DNA of 64,000 nucleotides from Vibrio marisflavi CECT 7928 (GCF_921294215.1 NZ_CAKLDM010000001.1:310001-374000), one strand, 5' to 3'. Positions 35,784-45,412 are shown, counted from the stretch's first letter. A program made the numbers and translations. The notes: a model not told the origin generated them from the letters alone.

Positions 35784-36887
35784 TTACGGCTCTATCTGTA
35801 TGTGCTGCTCCAATGTAGGGGCATGAGGTTTGTCCAACTTGATGGTTTGAGTTGGGAAGGCGATATCCGCGCCGTTTTCATGGACCACATCCAGTACTTT
35901 CAACATTACATCTTGTTTGACTTCATGGAAGCGTATCCAGTTGACCGTCTTGGTAAAGGTGTAAATCATGATATCTAATGTAGACGGACCAAACTGGTTG
36001 AAATTGACTATCAGAGTTTGGTTTGTGTCGATATCTGGATGTTTTTCCAACATGGATTTAATACCACTGACCACGTTTGCTACATGGGCGCTGTCTTCAT
36101 ATCGAATACCAATGTTTTCGTAGATACGGCGATTGAGCATGCGTGAAGGGTTCTCAACCACAATGCTGCTAAAAACAGAGTTTGGTACATATAGTGGGCG
36201 TTTATCGAATGTTCTGACAATCGTCATTCTCCAGCCGATTCTTTCTACTGTTCCTTCAATTTGACGATCCGGTGATCTTATCCAGTCGCCGACTTTAAAT
36301 GGTCTATCGAAGTAGATCATTAAGCCACCGAAAAAGTTAGCCAGTAAATCTTTGGCCGCCAAACCGACGATTAAGCCGCCGACACCACCAAATGTCAGCA
36401 ATCCAGATAAACTTAAACCAAAAGATTGCATGATGGTAAGCGCGCCGATAACAAGGAATATCAGCCGTGTTACTTTTGCGATGGCTTGTACTGTGGTTTC
36501 ATCTCGCTTTTTTTGGCTTAAGACATACTTCTCTACATTGTTAATGAAGCGTATGACGATCCAGAGGAAAATTGCGATAACGAGCAAGTGTTTGAGCGTA
36601 CTCAACCAGTTGAGTTCTGACTGAAAGCGGTTTTGTAAAAGTATTCCAATCGATACAGTAGCTGGCCAACACCAGATGAGAGTACTCACTGGCGTTTTGA
36701 GTGCATGGAGGGTTAAGTTATCCCATTGAAACTTGGTTTTGTCGACAATAGGGTCCAGCCGACTGTAGATAATACGCCATGCAACCCAAGCCACAAAACT
36801 CGCTGCAGTTATAAAAATAACATTTGTATCCCAATCCGCTGGCAAAGTGCCAATATACGACGTTAATCGGGTGAGTAATTCGTTCAT
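35784..36887 (-). CDS. MscS-family mechanosensitive ion channel
   Basis: 367 residues. Five hydrophobic segments lead into the pore helix and beta domain signature GLLTFGGVGGLIVGLAAKDLLANFFGG in segments, then DRPFKVGDWIRSPD, GTVERIGWRMTIVRTFDKR and VPNSVFSSIVVENPSRM. This is the extended MscS group (YnaI/YbdG-like, longer than the 286-residue MscS). It should act as an inner-membrane safety valve on osmotic downshift. It converges with dsbB and is divergent from ktrA, another osmotic and ion homeostasis gene. Confidence 0.9.
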   Translation of the reverse strand: MNELLTRLTSYIGTLPADWDTNVIFITAASFVAWVAWRIIYSRLDPIVDKTKFQWDNLTLHALKTPVSTLIWCWPATVSIGILLQNRFQSELNWLSTLKHLLVIAIFLWIVIRFINNVEKYVLSQKKRDETTVQAIAKVTRLIFLVIGALTIMQSFGLSLSGLLTFGGVGGLIVGLAAKDLLANFFGGLMIYFDRPFKVGDWIRSPDRQIEGTVERIGWRMTIVRTFDKRPLYVPNSVFSSIVVENPSRMLNRRIYENIGIRYEDSAHVANVVSGIKSMLEKHPDIDTNQTLIVNFNQFGPSTLDIMIYTFTKTVNWIRFHEVKQDVMLKVLDVVHENGADIAFPTQTIKLDKPHAPTLEQHIQIEP

Positions 36888-37113
36888 ATTGTTCCATCTT
36901 TTTGGCTGACAGTCCTGAAGGGCTTACTTCCATAGTAGACCTTCACGAAGTTAATTGAGCGATTTTGATAGTTCTAGCGAGATTATAATTACTAATCTAA
37001 GTTTTAAAAATCAACCTTAATTTCTAGGCTAATTTGTGACCTGACATAGTTCACATTTTTATGTCAATTTAATGTCAGAATGTAATTTTAAAGTTTGATA
37101 TGCGAAATTTATA

Positions 37114-37139
37114 GGAGCAAACTTAGCTCCGCTTTTTTT
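37114..37139 (+). terminator. Terminator-like hairpin just upstream of ktrA
   Basis: GGAGC (37114-37118) and GCTCC (37126-37130) with a 7-base loop, then GC and seven T (37133-37139). It ends 20 bases before the ktrA start, with no plus-strand gene upstream. It therefore looks like a leader attenuator of ktrAB or the end of a small RNA in 36940-37139. Confidence 0.6.
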
Positions 37140-37159
37140 GACGACATATAGGCAAAAAT

Positions 37160-37822
37160 ATGAGACCAGGTGATAAGCAGTTTGCAGTGATCGGTTTAGG
37201 CCGTTTCGGTTTATCTGTTTGTAAAGAGCTACAAGATGCTGGCGTACAAGTTCTAGCAGTAGACATCAATGAAGACAGAGTACGAGAAGCATCCGCGTAT
37301 GTGACTCAAGCAATCGTAGCAAATTGTACTAATGAAGACACGGTCGCAGAACTGCAACTCGCAGATTACGATATGGTGATGATCTCCATCGGTTCAGATG
37401 TGAACTCTAGTATTCTAACAACTTTGGTTGTGAAAGAGTCCGGAGCACAATCAGTATGGGTTAAAGCCAACGATAAATTTCATTTTAAAATTCTCCAAAA
37501 AATAGGTGCCGACCATATCATAATGCCAGAGCGTGATATGGGTATTCGTGTGGCACGTAAGATGCTCGACCGCCGAGTTCTAGAGTTTCATGAATTAGGT
37601 AGTGGCATGGCAATGACAGAGATCATCGTCAGTTCTCGCTTGATGGGCAAAACGTTATCTGATCTTACTTTGTGTAAAGATTGTGATGTTCAAGTACTAG
37701 GCTTCAAGCGTGGTCCAGAAATAACTAAAGCTCCTGAACTTAACACGCCTCTAGAAATTGGGGACGTGATCATCATTGTTGGACCAAAAGTGACCTTGGC
37801 GAAAAAAATTAAATCGTTATGA
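37160..37822 (+). CDS. ktrA: KtrA potassium channel regulatory subunit
   Basis: A 220-residue cytoplasmic protein with an RCK N-terminal Rossmann domain (FAVIGLGRFGLSVCKEL, nucleotide-binding glycine loop; VLAVDINEDRV with the adenine-ribose Asp) and an RCK C-terminal domain (about residues 135-220). KtrA forms a ring that gates the KtrB transporter according to bound ATP/ADP. The ktrB gene follows with an ATGA overlap. The match to Vibrio KtrA as I recall it (GDKQFAVIGLGRFGL) is close. Confidence 0.93.
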   Translation: MRPGDKQFAVIGLGRFGLSVCKELQDAGVQVLAVDINEDRVREASAYVTQAIVANCTNEDTVAELQLADYDMVMISIGSDVNSSILTTLVVKESGAQSVWVKANDKFHFKILQKIGADHIIMPERDMGIRVARKMLDRRVLEFHELGSGMAMTEIIVSSRLMGKTLSDLTLCKDCDVQVLGFKRGPEITKAPELNTPLEIGDVIIIVGPKVTLAKKIKSL

Positions 37823-39186
37823 GTACTTACGACAAAATCAGCTCTATTTTTCCATTAGAGCCGGGTAAAAAAGCAAAAAAAGGTAATGAACCTAGAGTAA
37901 TTCTACTGACTTTCCTTGGTGTGTTGATTCCATCTGCGCTGTTGCTGACATTACCCGTGTTTTCAGTGACCGGACTCAGTGTGACTGACGCTCTTTTTAC
38001 TGCGACGTCAGCCATTAGTGTAACGGGGTTGGGCGTTGTTGATGCTGGAAAACATTTTACAACCGAAGGCCAAGTTCTGCTGATGTTTTTGATGCAGGTT
38101 GGTGGCCTAGGGCAGATGACACTGTCGGCGGTTTTGCTGTATATGTTTGGCGTAAAGTTAAGCCTTAAGCAACAAGCATTAGCGAAAGAGTCATTGGGGC
38201 AGGACACTAGCGTAGACATACACAGCCTAGTAAACCAAATAGTCATTTTTGCTTTTGCAACTGAGTTTGTTGGTTTTGTTCTCTTATCTCTCCATTTTGT
38301 CCCTCAAATGGGGTGGGAAACAGGCATGTTCTACGCCTTATTCCATGCTATTTCCGCCTTTAACAACGCAGGGTTCTCGCTTTTCTCAAATAACATGATG
38401 GGTTATGTAAACGACCCGTTAGTGCTTTTGACATTGGCTGCATTATTTATCTTTGGTGGGTTGGGCTTCACGGTTGTTGTTGATCTTGCCAAAAACTGGC
38501 GTAAGGGTTTTTCACAGCTGCTATTGCATACAAAAATCATGGTCATTATGACGCCAGTGCTACTAATCTCAGGTACTGTTCTGATTTGGGCGTTGGAGCG
38601 CCATAACCCACAAACGCTTGGGCCTCTATCAGAATCTAGCCAATGGCTATCAGCGTTTTTCCAATCAGCCAGTGCTCGAACTGCAGGGTTTAATACCGTT
38701 GATTTAGGTCACTTTACTCACCCAGCGTTGCTTGTGGTAATAGTGCTTATGCTTATTGGTGCGGGCTCTACGTCAACAGGGGGCGGGATAAAAGTGTCAA
38801 CCTTTACCGTTGCCGTTGTTGCTACTTGGGCATTTTTGCGTCAGAAGAAGCATGTTGTGATGTTCAAGAGAACTGTAAATTGGCAAATTGTCACTAAGGC
38901 TTTAGCCATTATTGTAGTAAGCGGTGCGCTGCTTACTTCTGCAATGTTTGTATTGATGATCACTGAAAAAGCGAGCTTTGTTAAAGTGGTATTTGAAACG
39001 GTGTCCGCGTTTTCTACAGTAGGTTTGACAGCGGGTTTAACAGAGCATTTAAGCGAAGCAGGAAAGATAATACTAATCATAGTGATGGTTATTGGCCGAA
39101 TTGGTCCGTTGACGCTAGCATTCATGCTCGCGAGGCCTGAGCCGTCTTTGGTGAAATATCCCGAAGATTCGGTTCTAACGGGGTAA
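37819..39186 (+). CDS. ktrB: KtrB sodium-dependent potassium transporter
   Basis: A 455-residue membrane protein of the TrkH/KtrB superfamily with four channel-like repeats. The four selectivity-filter glycines are in AISVTGLGV, FNNAGFSLF, SARTAGFNTV and STVGLTAG; the gating-loop type segment GAGSTSTGGGIKVSTF follows the third. With KtrA it imports K+ driven by Na+, known from Vibrio alginolyticus and important in osmotic upshift. Its start overlaps the ktrA stop by 4 bases. Confidence 0.95.
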   Translation: MSTYDKISSIFPLEPGKKAKKGNEPRVILLTFLGVLIPSALLLTLPVFSVTGLSVTDALFTATSAISVTGLGVVDAGKHFTTEGQVLLMFLMQVGGLGQMTLSAVLLYMFGVKLSLKQQALAKESLGQDTSVDIHSLVNQIVIFAFATEFVGFVLLSLHFVPQMGWETGMFYALFHAISAFNNAGFSLFSNNMMGYVNDPLVLLTLAALFIFGGLGFTVVVDLAKNWRKGFSQLLLHTKIMVIMTPVLLISGTVLIWALERHNPQTLGPLSESSQWLSAFFQSASARTAGFNTVDLGHFTHPALLVVIVLMLIGAGSTSTGGGIKVSTFTVAVVATWAFLRQKKHVVMFKRTVNWQIVTKALAIIVVSGALLTSAMFVLMITEKASFVKVVFETVSAFSTVGLTAGLTEHLSEAGKIILIIVMVIGRIGPLTLAFMLARPEPSLVKYPEDSVLTG

Positions 39187-39217
39187 CGAAGTTTGTTATG
39201 CCAAGAGAGTTAAATGG

Positions 39218-39245
39218 AGCCTAGGTGAATTTGCCTAGGCTTTTT
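39218..39245 (+). terminator. Intrinsic terminator after ktrB
   Basis: AGCCTAGG (39218-39225) and CCTAGGCT (39234-39241) form an 8-pair stem with an 8-base loop, followed by TTTTATTT. It reaches the stop codon of the convergent DUF2850 gene. Confidence 0.85.
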
Positions 39246-39687
39246 ATTTGCCACTAAAGTGGTCGCTTAACGCAGCACGACGTGCTTTTGCTCCGCCAAC
39301 ACCGCCACTCATGTCAATGGTGTGTTCATACCCCTTTTTGATTAATCGTTGGCTAGGGGTTTCTGGAGAAATACGCTTTAACTGAGGAGATTTGTAAGAG
39401 CCAGCAACCGCATAAACAGTCACACCACTACCTGTTTCAATCGAGACCCTTTTTCCGTTGAATTTAAATTGTGTAGTGATAAGACGGTTGTTTTTGAAAA
39501 CCCCGGTTCTGTTGAGAGTAATAACATCGGTGTCGTAAGAAGGTGCGCCGACTTCAATCCAGTCGCCATAGACGTGTTTAGGATCTACATAATCTTGATA
39601 GCTAACATATATCAGCGCCGAGAAACCCATTCCCGCGAATATTAGCACGCTATATGTGACAGTTTTTATTGCTTGTAATCTTGTCAT
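39244..39687 (-). CDS. DUF2850 family membrane-anchored protein
   Basis: 147 residues, one N-terminal membrane anchor (about residues 8-28) and an exported domain with VYGDWIEVGAPSYDTDVITL and FNGKRVSIETGSGVTVYAV. I recognise this as the DUF2850 family of vibrios, of unknown function. The tail is basic and Gly/Ala-rich (SGGVGGAKARRAALSD). No operon partner. Confidence 0.7.
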   Translation of the reverse strand: MTRLQAIKTVTYSVLIFAGMGFSALIYVSYQDYVDPKHVYGDWIEVGAPSYDTDVITLNRTGVFKNNRLITTQFKFNGKRVSIETGSGVTVYAVAGSYKSPQLKRISPETPSQRLIKKGYEHTIDMSGGVGGAKARRAALSDHFSGK

Positions 39688-39982
39688 AGTAAGCCGATAT
39701 ATGTGATGACGTTTGTTATTGAACGTATTGATCTATTTGTTAATTAACCCTTATCTCTAGCAACGTTCTTCCCTATTGTACAGCGCTCTTTGTTTGATTT
39801 TTGATTGAAAAATGTGCAAATTTGTGCGTTTTCATTTAAAGTCATACTCAACGCTGTACCATTAAGTATAGTCAAAACACAAATTACGTTTGCTAAACGG
39901 AGATAGCGGTTAACACCATAACTAACGGGCGTTAGAAAATTGACTATAATTATTTTATGACGCTCGTTTGACGGGAGGTAAG

Positions 39983-40267
39983 ATGGCTGTAGTTCCTAAG
40001 CATGAAGACCAAAATGCTCGTTATGATCCGAAAAAAGATTTTACGGGCGATCAAATGCATCGCTTCACCGAGGTCGCCAACAAAGCCCAGCGAAGAAAGG
40101 AAGCGTTAGAAACCAAACGCTCAGCTTTTTCTTCAGTAAAAGAGAAAGCGATGCGGCCAATTATCACGCCAAAGAAAGATAAGTTTAATAGCTTTAGGTA
40201 CGCAGTGTGGCTTATTGTTGCTTGCGCTATTGGACTTTGGACGATGTATATGACGGGTACAAGCTAG
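39983..40267 (+). CDS. Small single-pass membrane protein of unknown function
   Basis: 94 residues starting at the ATG at 39983, which has GGGAGG six bases upstream; a TTG 15 bases earlier is less likely. A charged N-terminal part (about 70 residues rich in Lys, Arg, Glu) leads into one C-terminal membrane helix (YAVWLIVACAIGLWTMYM). A tail-anchored or inner-membrane protein with a cytoplasmic head is likely. It ends one base before the convergent diguanylate cyclase stop. Confidence 0.6.
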   Translation: MAVVPKHEDQNARYDPKKDFTGDQMHRFTEVANKAQRRKEALETKRSAFSSVKEKAMRPIITPKKDKFNSFRYAVWLIVACAIGLWTMYMTGTS

Positions 40268-40268
40268 G

Positions 40269-41435
40269 CTACTTTTCTTTTTCTTGTTTTAAAGGGACGA
40301 TGGTAGCGTTTTTAGGTTCCAATGCCTGATCGATTGGGCTAGGTTTGGAATGATTGTAGTAGCAGTACCTATTTTTTCCACCATGTTTAGCTGCGTACAT
40401 GGCTTTGTCTGCGCACCGAGTTAGCTCAGAGAGGGATTCTGCATCTTGCGGAAAGAGAGCCGCCCCAACACTTACTGTTAAATCATTAATCCTTGCTGTG
40501 CCTTGGTAACCATCCCGAAATAAATGACATATCCGATTCAAGATATTATCTAAGTCTGATTTATGCTTTACACCGTAAAGTAATAGAACAAATTCATCGC
40601 CAGCAAATCGCGCAATAGAGTAGTCGTGTTTACCAGTTTTTCTATCTTTGCTTCTTACTTTATTACCGAGTCTTCGAGCAAAGTGCTGCAAGACTTTGTC
40701 TCCAATATCATGGCCGTATGTGTCATTGATAGCCTTAAAGTTATCGATATCTAAGAAGACGAGTGCCGTATAGTCTTTTGTCTCTCTTAACTCTTCTAGC
40801 TTTTCACAAGCCCAACGTTCAAAGCTCCAGCGATTTGCCAAACCAGTGATGTGGTCCATATAGGCCAAATCTTCGATACCTTCCTGATATAAGCTTTGAA
40901 TGTAGTCGACGGCCTTTGAGTAGTAGAAAGAGGAAATATTAAATATGACACTGATTGAGATTAAACTAATCAGGAAATGCATATCTGAGAAGCTATTTGG
41001 TAACAAGGTTGACGGGGTATAAGCAATAGAAACAATAGCCAACAAAGAAAATGTTGCACTGAATATCAAGCCATTACGAAAGTCATTTACATATACCAAG
41101 CAACCTACGATGGGATATAAATAAAGAAAACGGCCAGGAATCTCTCCATTATAGAACAGCAGGGCTGCGCCTAAAAATAGCATCACACCGCTGAACATAA
41201 GATCAGTAAAGTTTGCTTGAAAGTTTTTTATCGAGAACCAAGCAATTATGGAAATTAATATAAGGGAACCTAGCTCAAGGAAACCAAAGGCATAGCGGCC
41301 ATCAACTAGGTTTAATATCCCTGAAATCAAGAGAATAATACCGCATAAAAGAGAGCACAATAGCATTATATTGCGCCGCTTGTTCAACCGAACATCGGCC
41401 ATCTCTTCTAAATTGGTTCCTACAAGGTTATTCAT
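40269..41435 (-). CDS. Membrane-bound diguanylate cyclase
   Basis: 388 residues: about six N-terminal membrane helices (residues 20-180), then a GGDEF domain. It has the nucleotide-binding DHITGLANRWSFE start, LDIDNFKAINDTYGHDIGD and RFAGDEFVLLL, where AGDEF is a form found in active enzymes. SLSELTRCADKAMYAAKHGGKNR completes the domain. It should make cyclic di-GMP from GTP. No inhibitory-site RxxD is evident just before AGDEF (the stretch is KTGKHDYSIARF). The integral-membrane sensor part is of unknown ligand. Confidence 0.88.
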   Translation of the reverse strand: MNNLVGTNLEEMADVRLNKRRNIMLLCSLLCGIILLISGILNLVDGRYAFGFLELGSLILISIIAWFSIKNFQANFTDLMFSGVMLFLGAALLFYNGEIPGRFLYLYPIVGCLVYVNDFRNGLIFSATFSLLAIVSIAYTPSTLLPNSFSDMHFLISLISISVIFNISSFYYSKAVDYIQSLYQEGIEDLAYMDHITGLANRWSFERWACEKLEELRETKDYTALVFLDIDNFKAINDTYGHDIGDKVLQHFARRLGNKVRSKDRKTGKHDYSIARFAGDEFVLLLYGVKHKSDLDNILNRICHLFRDGYQGTARINDLTVSVGAALFPQDAESLSELTRCADKAMYAAKHGGKNRYCYYNHSKPSPIDQALEPKNATIVPLKQEKEK

Positions 41436-41645
41436 TACGACTACTAAGTTCCATTTAAATACATTTCCTCAAATTAATAATAGAAGACAATCATTCTCTG
41501 AAGCAAATTAACAAACTAAAAAATATCTATTGAGTCAACTGATTATGTTATTAGTTGCTTATAAAGCGTAGGGCATAAACTTAAAGCCCTCAAAATTATT
41601 ATGGGCTCTTTTGTTCGTAGATATCGTAACTTGTGATCACAGTTT

Positions 41646-42533
41646 TTACTTAGAAAATTCTGCCTTAATCCATGAGCGGAGTAACAACACAAACTCGTTG
41701 CTTAACTGCTCAGGTTGACAGATGAAGTAAAAATCTTGTTTAGGGTTTGGTATTGAATCACCAATTTCAACTAGCATCCCTTGCTCTACATAGTCTCGAA
41801 TGAATATTTTGTGGGTAATGAATAGGCCTAGTTGGCTGATTGCTGCTTGCAGTGCTTGAATGGTTGCATTGAACGATAGGTTGTGCCCAAATTTAGGCAT
41901 TGGTAGGCCTTTTGCCTCACACCAGATCTGCCAGTCGTTTGCACGTCTTTCGTTGGTTGCGATGATTGCTGGAAATTGTTGCAGGAGCTCTGAGGATGTG
42001 GCTTCTGGGGGAATGATATTGGGGTTCGCAACCATTACTAGCTCATCATTGCCTAAAAACTCACAATGGTAGTTCTCCCACTCACTGCTTTTACCCAAAA
42101 CCAGTGCTACATCTATCCCTTCTTGCTGCAATGAAAAGTTTCCAACTAAATTGGAGATGCGGATGTCTAGTGTATTTGAAAACTGATTGAACCTTTCCAC
42201 TCTGGGTATCCACCAGTGCATTGCGAGTGAATGCACCATGTTGAGAGTCAATCTATGAGAGTATCTTCTATCAATAATAGATTGGGTTGCATGGCTTATT
42301 TGTTCTAGGGCAGGGGAGATTTGTTTATAGTATTGTTTGCCTTGAGCATTCAACACTACAGTGCGATTGACACGCTGAAATAGCTCTACCCCTAGATAGC
42401 TTTCAAGAGATTTAATCGATTGGCTGATAGCTGAGTGGCTGACGTTAAGCATGTCTGCCGCTTCACTCATGCTCCCCGTTTCAGCAACGGCAACGAATGA
42501 ATATAAAGACTTTAGTGGAGTGATTTTGTTCAT
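41646..42533 (-). CDS. LysR-family regulator divergent from an EamA exporter
   Basis: 295 residues with the GcvA-type helix-turn-helix (PLKSLYSFVAVAETGSMSEA and LNVSHSAISQSIKSLESYL) and a LysR effector domain (RLTNLNMVHSLAMHWWIPRV region). It is divergent from the DMT transporter gene 89 bases away, the standard LysR arrangement, so it probably regulates that exporter. A weak hairpin (AAAGCCC 41583-41589 with GGGCT 41603-41607) downstream may end its transcript. Confidence 0.85.
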   Translation of the reverse strand: MNKITPLKSLYSFVAVAETGSMSEAADMLNVSHSAISQSIKSLESYLGVELFQRVNRTVVLNAQGKQYYKQISPALEQISHATQSIIDRRYSHRLTLNMVHSLAMHWWIPRVERFNQFSNTLDIRISNLVGNFSLQQEGIDVALVLGKSSEWENYHCEFLGNDELVMVANPNIIPPEATSSELLQQFPAIIATNERRANDWQIWCEAKGLPMPKFGHNLSFNATIQALQAAISQLGLFITHKIFIRDYVEQGMLVEIGDSIPNPKQDFYFICQPEQLSNEFVLLLRSWIKAEFSK

Positions 42534-42622
42534 TGTAAGTTTTACTTAACTATTTGGTTAATATTAATCGTTTTTATCTAACAATGCACTTCTTTACAAT
42601 TTGATTATGTAAAGGAGAGCTT

Positions 42623-43549
42623 ATGACACGTCAATTACTACCCATTTTGTTTGTACTTTCTTCGACTTTTAGTGTTTCGATTAACGGCTTACTGTCTAAC
42701 TACCTTACAGAACAGATAAGCTTGGAGTGGCTTGGTTTTCTTAGGTTTTTAATGCCCGCAATGCTACTCATGCTAGTGCTTTTATGTTCTAAACTACGCT
42801 TACCTCCAAAGGCACTTTTAGTACCTCTCTCGATTCGTGCATTATGTATTGCAGGGTGTCAGCTTTGTTTTATAATTTCGCTTTCACAATTGAGTCTAGT
42901 AGAAAGTGTGGTGTTATTTGGAACGGGGCCTTTATTTATCCCAGTGTTAGAAAAACTAATATTTTCAGTGAAGTTAAAAGTGAGCACCATAGCGGCATTA
43001 GCGATGACCTTTATTGGCGTATTACTATTATCAGGAAGCCTATCTGGGTTCACATTTAAACCAGCCCTACTAATTGGCCTTTGCGCAGGGTTGTTTAACG
43101 CAGGTTCACAGCTGAGCTTACACCGAGCAACCAAAAGTGATATGAGTCCAGTAGAGATAAACGCATGGACTCTCGCTTTTGCTGCCGTGGTATTTGTTCC
43201 AGTGTTGCTAACGGGTTTTGTTTTGAATCACAGCTTAACTGTAATGACAGGTAATACAGACGGGTGGCTTCTTTTTGTCGGGCTACTGGCTGTGTCTGTA
43301 CTGATAATTAATACTCAAATATTTCGGGCTAAAGCATATAAGCTGGTGGAATCTAGTTCCCAACTAGCACCTTACCTTTTCACCAATTTGCTTTTTGCTT
43401 CTATTTGGCAATTTCTTTTCTTCAATGTCGCATTTAGCGGTTTGCAAATCCTAGGCTTAGCCGTCATTGTGGCAGCAAATGTGCTAAATGTTGCCAGTCC
43501 GATAGTGCAGAAAAAATGGCAGCCAAGAAAAGCGGTAGGCTCAATATAA
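42623..43549 (+). CDS. EamA/DMT family metabolite exporter
   Basis: 308 residues with ten membrane helices in two EamA repeats (ILFVLSSTFSVSINGLLSN at the start; LIGLCAGLFNAGSQLSLH starting the second). Family members export amino acids, nucleosides or other metabolites. AAAGGAG lies six bases before the ATG. Likely controlled by the divergent LysR gene. The substrate is not indicated. Confidence 0.85.
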   Translation: MTRQLLPILFVLSSTFSVSINGLLSNYLTEQISLEWLGFLRFLMPAMLLMLVLLCSKLRLPPKALLVPLSIRALCIAGCQLCFIISLSQLSLVESVVLFGTGPLFIPVLEKLIFSVKLKVSTIAALAMTFIGVLLLSGSLSGFTFKPALLIGLCAGLFNAGSQLSLHRATKSDMSPVEINAWTLAFAAVVFVPVLLTGFVLNHSLTVMTGNTDGWLLFVGLLAVSVLIINTQIFRAKAYKLVESSSQLAPYLFTNLLFASIWQFLFFNVAFSGLQILGLAVIVAANVLNVASPIVQKKWQPRKAVGSI

Positions 43550-43560
43550 AGTTACTTGCG

Positions 43561-44169
43561 TTATGCCGTTGGGTAAACATACCGGAATGTCAGGTTGATA
43601 CGCTCTTGTTTGGTTTGACGAGTTTTAGGCAAGCTATGTTGCCAATAGTGCTGAGTAGAACCGGCCATAACAAGCAAAGATCCATTATTAAGTTCCATCT
43701 TTATTTTTTCTTTGCTATGGATATGTTTCAGGTGAAATGTTCTTGTTTCTCCTAAGCTTATGGAGGCAATTGTCGGATCTTTACCCAGTTCTGGTTCATT
43801 GTCAGAGTGCCAGCCCATGGAGTCGTCCCCATTTCTATATAAATTGATTAGAACAGAATTAAATGCTTGACCGCTAGAAGCTTCGCAAATGCTTTTTAAC
43901 GTTAATAAGGTTTCAGTCCAGGGGTGTGGGCTTAGTGTGAGCCCTGAGTATGAGTAGCTGGCATCGCCATGCCAAGCGTGAAGCCGTGGTTGTATGCGCT
44001 GTTTGCCAAAAATATTAATGCTTTTTTGCTCAAAGGTTATTTCTCTTTTAAGTTTTTCAAACAGCTCGCTGGCATAGACACGTTCAATACTTTGTGGAGC
44101 CCAGTATAAAAGCCCATCTCGGATAGTGATCCATTCGCCTTCACTTGGCTGGGGGGAGAATAAATCCAT
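43561..44169 (-). CDS. AlkB-like 2-oxoglutarate/Fe(II) dioxygenase
   Basis: 202 residues. The iron ligands are in WHSDNEPELG (His and Asp) and GSTQHYWQHSLP (second His), and the 2-oxoglutarate Arg is in RINLTFRYV. RPLHAWHGD-like QPRLHAWHGDASYSYSG and SISLGETRTFHLKH complete the AlkB pattern. It repairs N-methylated bases such as 1-methyladenine and 3-methylcytosine in DNA or RNA. This shorter form is close to human ALKBH2/3-type and marine bacterial homologues. It follows the GNAT gene by 10 bases on the same strand. Confidence 0.88.
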   Translation of the reverse strand: MDLFSPQPSEGEWITIRDGLLYWAPQSIERVYASELFEKLKREITFEQKSINIFGKQRIQPRLHAWHGDASYSYSGLTLSPHPWTETLLTLKSICEASSGQAFNSVLINLYRNGDDSMGWHSDNEPELGKDPTIASISLGETRTFHLKHIHSKEKIKMELNNGSLLVMAGSTQHYWQHSLPKTRQTKQERINLTFRYVYPTA

Positions 44170-44179
44170 CTACAGCTCG

Positions 44180-44698
44180 CTAGTCAATATCCAAAATGTA
44201 TTCATAGCAATCGATATAGTTGCCTGAAATTTTGGCGTAGTTTTTAAATGATCTAGTTCGATTAAATCCATTCCTTTCCAGTACTTTTTGCGACGCTGAA
44301 TTGTGCTTAGAAACAATTGCGACAAAGTTGGTAATATTGAACTTTTGTTTTGCCAATAAGATGATATGTTTTGCAGCTTTGCTAGCAATGCCAGCACCTG
44401 AATACTCTTGTGCGACTCTGTAGCCTAGTAATGCTCTTCTACGATGAATATCAACGCTGTGCAAGTTGACTCTCGCGACAATTTTATTATCTCTATTTCT
44501 GACAATAAGTGGCAACATTGTTTGGCACTTGTACATCAATAAACATTCTGCGATATGTTCTAGTACGCCTTCGATGCTAAAGAAATCACTTTCTCTTGCT
44601 TGTATTTGAGCTTCGAACCAAGCTTTGTTTTCAACCTCAAACCTGAGTAGATCTAACGCGTCACTTTTTTTCAATAGCTGTAAGCAAATACTCTCCAT
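44180..44698 (-). CDS. GNAT-family N-acetyltransferase (RimJ-like)
   Basis: 172 residues. The acetyl-CoA loop is in LGYRVAQEYSGAGIASKAA (variant of Q/RxxGxG/A), with the typical VNLHSVDIHRRRALLGY strand before it and HNSASQKVLERNGFNRTRSF after it, as in RimJ/RimL-like enzymes that acetylate ribosomal proteins or small amines. It is the first gene of a probable two-gene operon with alkB. Confidence 0.82.
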   Translation of the reverse strand: MESICLQLLKKSDALDLLRFEVENKAWFEAQIQARESDFFSIEGVLEHIAECLLMYKCQTMLPLIVRNRDNKIVARVNLHSVDIHRRRALLGYRVAQEYSGAGIASKAAKHIILLAKQKFNITNFVAIVSKHNSASQKVLERNGFNRTRSFKNYAKISGNYIDCYEYILDID

Positions 44699-44897
44699 TT
44701 ATAACCTTTGGCTTGTTCTGTACAACATAACTAAACTTAACTCTTACTACCTCACGTAGCTCGGAGAGCTAAGGATATATGATAGCCTAATTCTTTCTTG
44801 TTACGTTCAAAGCGAACGTTATTGCAGTCACATCATTTGTAAATTTAGCTAAACTTTATAATCCCGAGCCAAGGGTTGTGCTTGATTGGAGAAGGTT

Positions 44898-45332
44898 ATG
44901 AAGAAGCTAACAGAATGGCTTAACGAATACTCAGAGAGCCACCAAAACCGAGTGAACAAACGAATTCATCGAATTACTGCTCCCGGGGTGTTTGTTATGT
45001 TAGTTGGATTAGTTTGGTCTATTCCTCCATTGGAAGTTATTGGGTTTACAGTGCATTGGGTGTGGTTTTTTGTCGCTGGTGTGTTGGTTTTTTATTCCAA
45101 GTTATCACTTACGGTGTTGATCATGATGTTGGGTTTGACGCTGGCAGCAAGTGCATTTATTTGGTCATTACATATTTTGCAGGTCTCGATATTCCACTTT
45201 TCACTTGGCTGTTTGTTACTATTTTGGTTAGCTCAATTTATTGGTTACAAAGTAGAAGGTGTGATGCCGTCTTTGAAACAAAGGTTGGAGTTCGTTTTGA
45301 TTGGACCAGTTTGGTTTTTGTATAAAAACTAA
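44898..45332 (+). CDS. Mpo1-like (DUF962/YGL010w) membrane protein
   Basis: 144 residues from the ATG at 44898, preceded by GGAGAAGG. The start LTEWLNEYSESHQNRVNKRIHR is the DUF962 signature, where the conserved His residues match those of yeast Mpo1, an Fe-dependent dioxygenase that alpha-oxidises 2-hydroxy fatty acids. Four membrane helices follow, and FIGYKVEGVMPSL near the end fits the family. The enzymatic role is known only for eukaryotic members. qrr follows on the same strand. Confidence 0.8.
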   Translation: MKKLTEWLNEYSESHQNRVNKRIHRITAPGVFVMLVGLVWSIPPLEVIGFTVHWVWFFVAGVLVFYSKLSLTVLIMMLGLTLAASAFIWSLHILQVSIFHFSLGCLLLFWLAQFIGYKVEGVMPSLKQRLEFVLIGPVWFLYKN

Positions 45333-45412
45333 CAGGGTTAATTGGTGAATGCTTGTTTCTTCGACATGCTTACAGGCACATTCCACATTGCCACTATATT
45401 TGAGAATATTCA

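Noticed and set aside
39922..39935. attC-like CTAACGGGCGTTAG
   Set aside because: It looks like the end of an attC site but the palindrome is only 14 bases and no second core or flanking arm is present.
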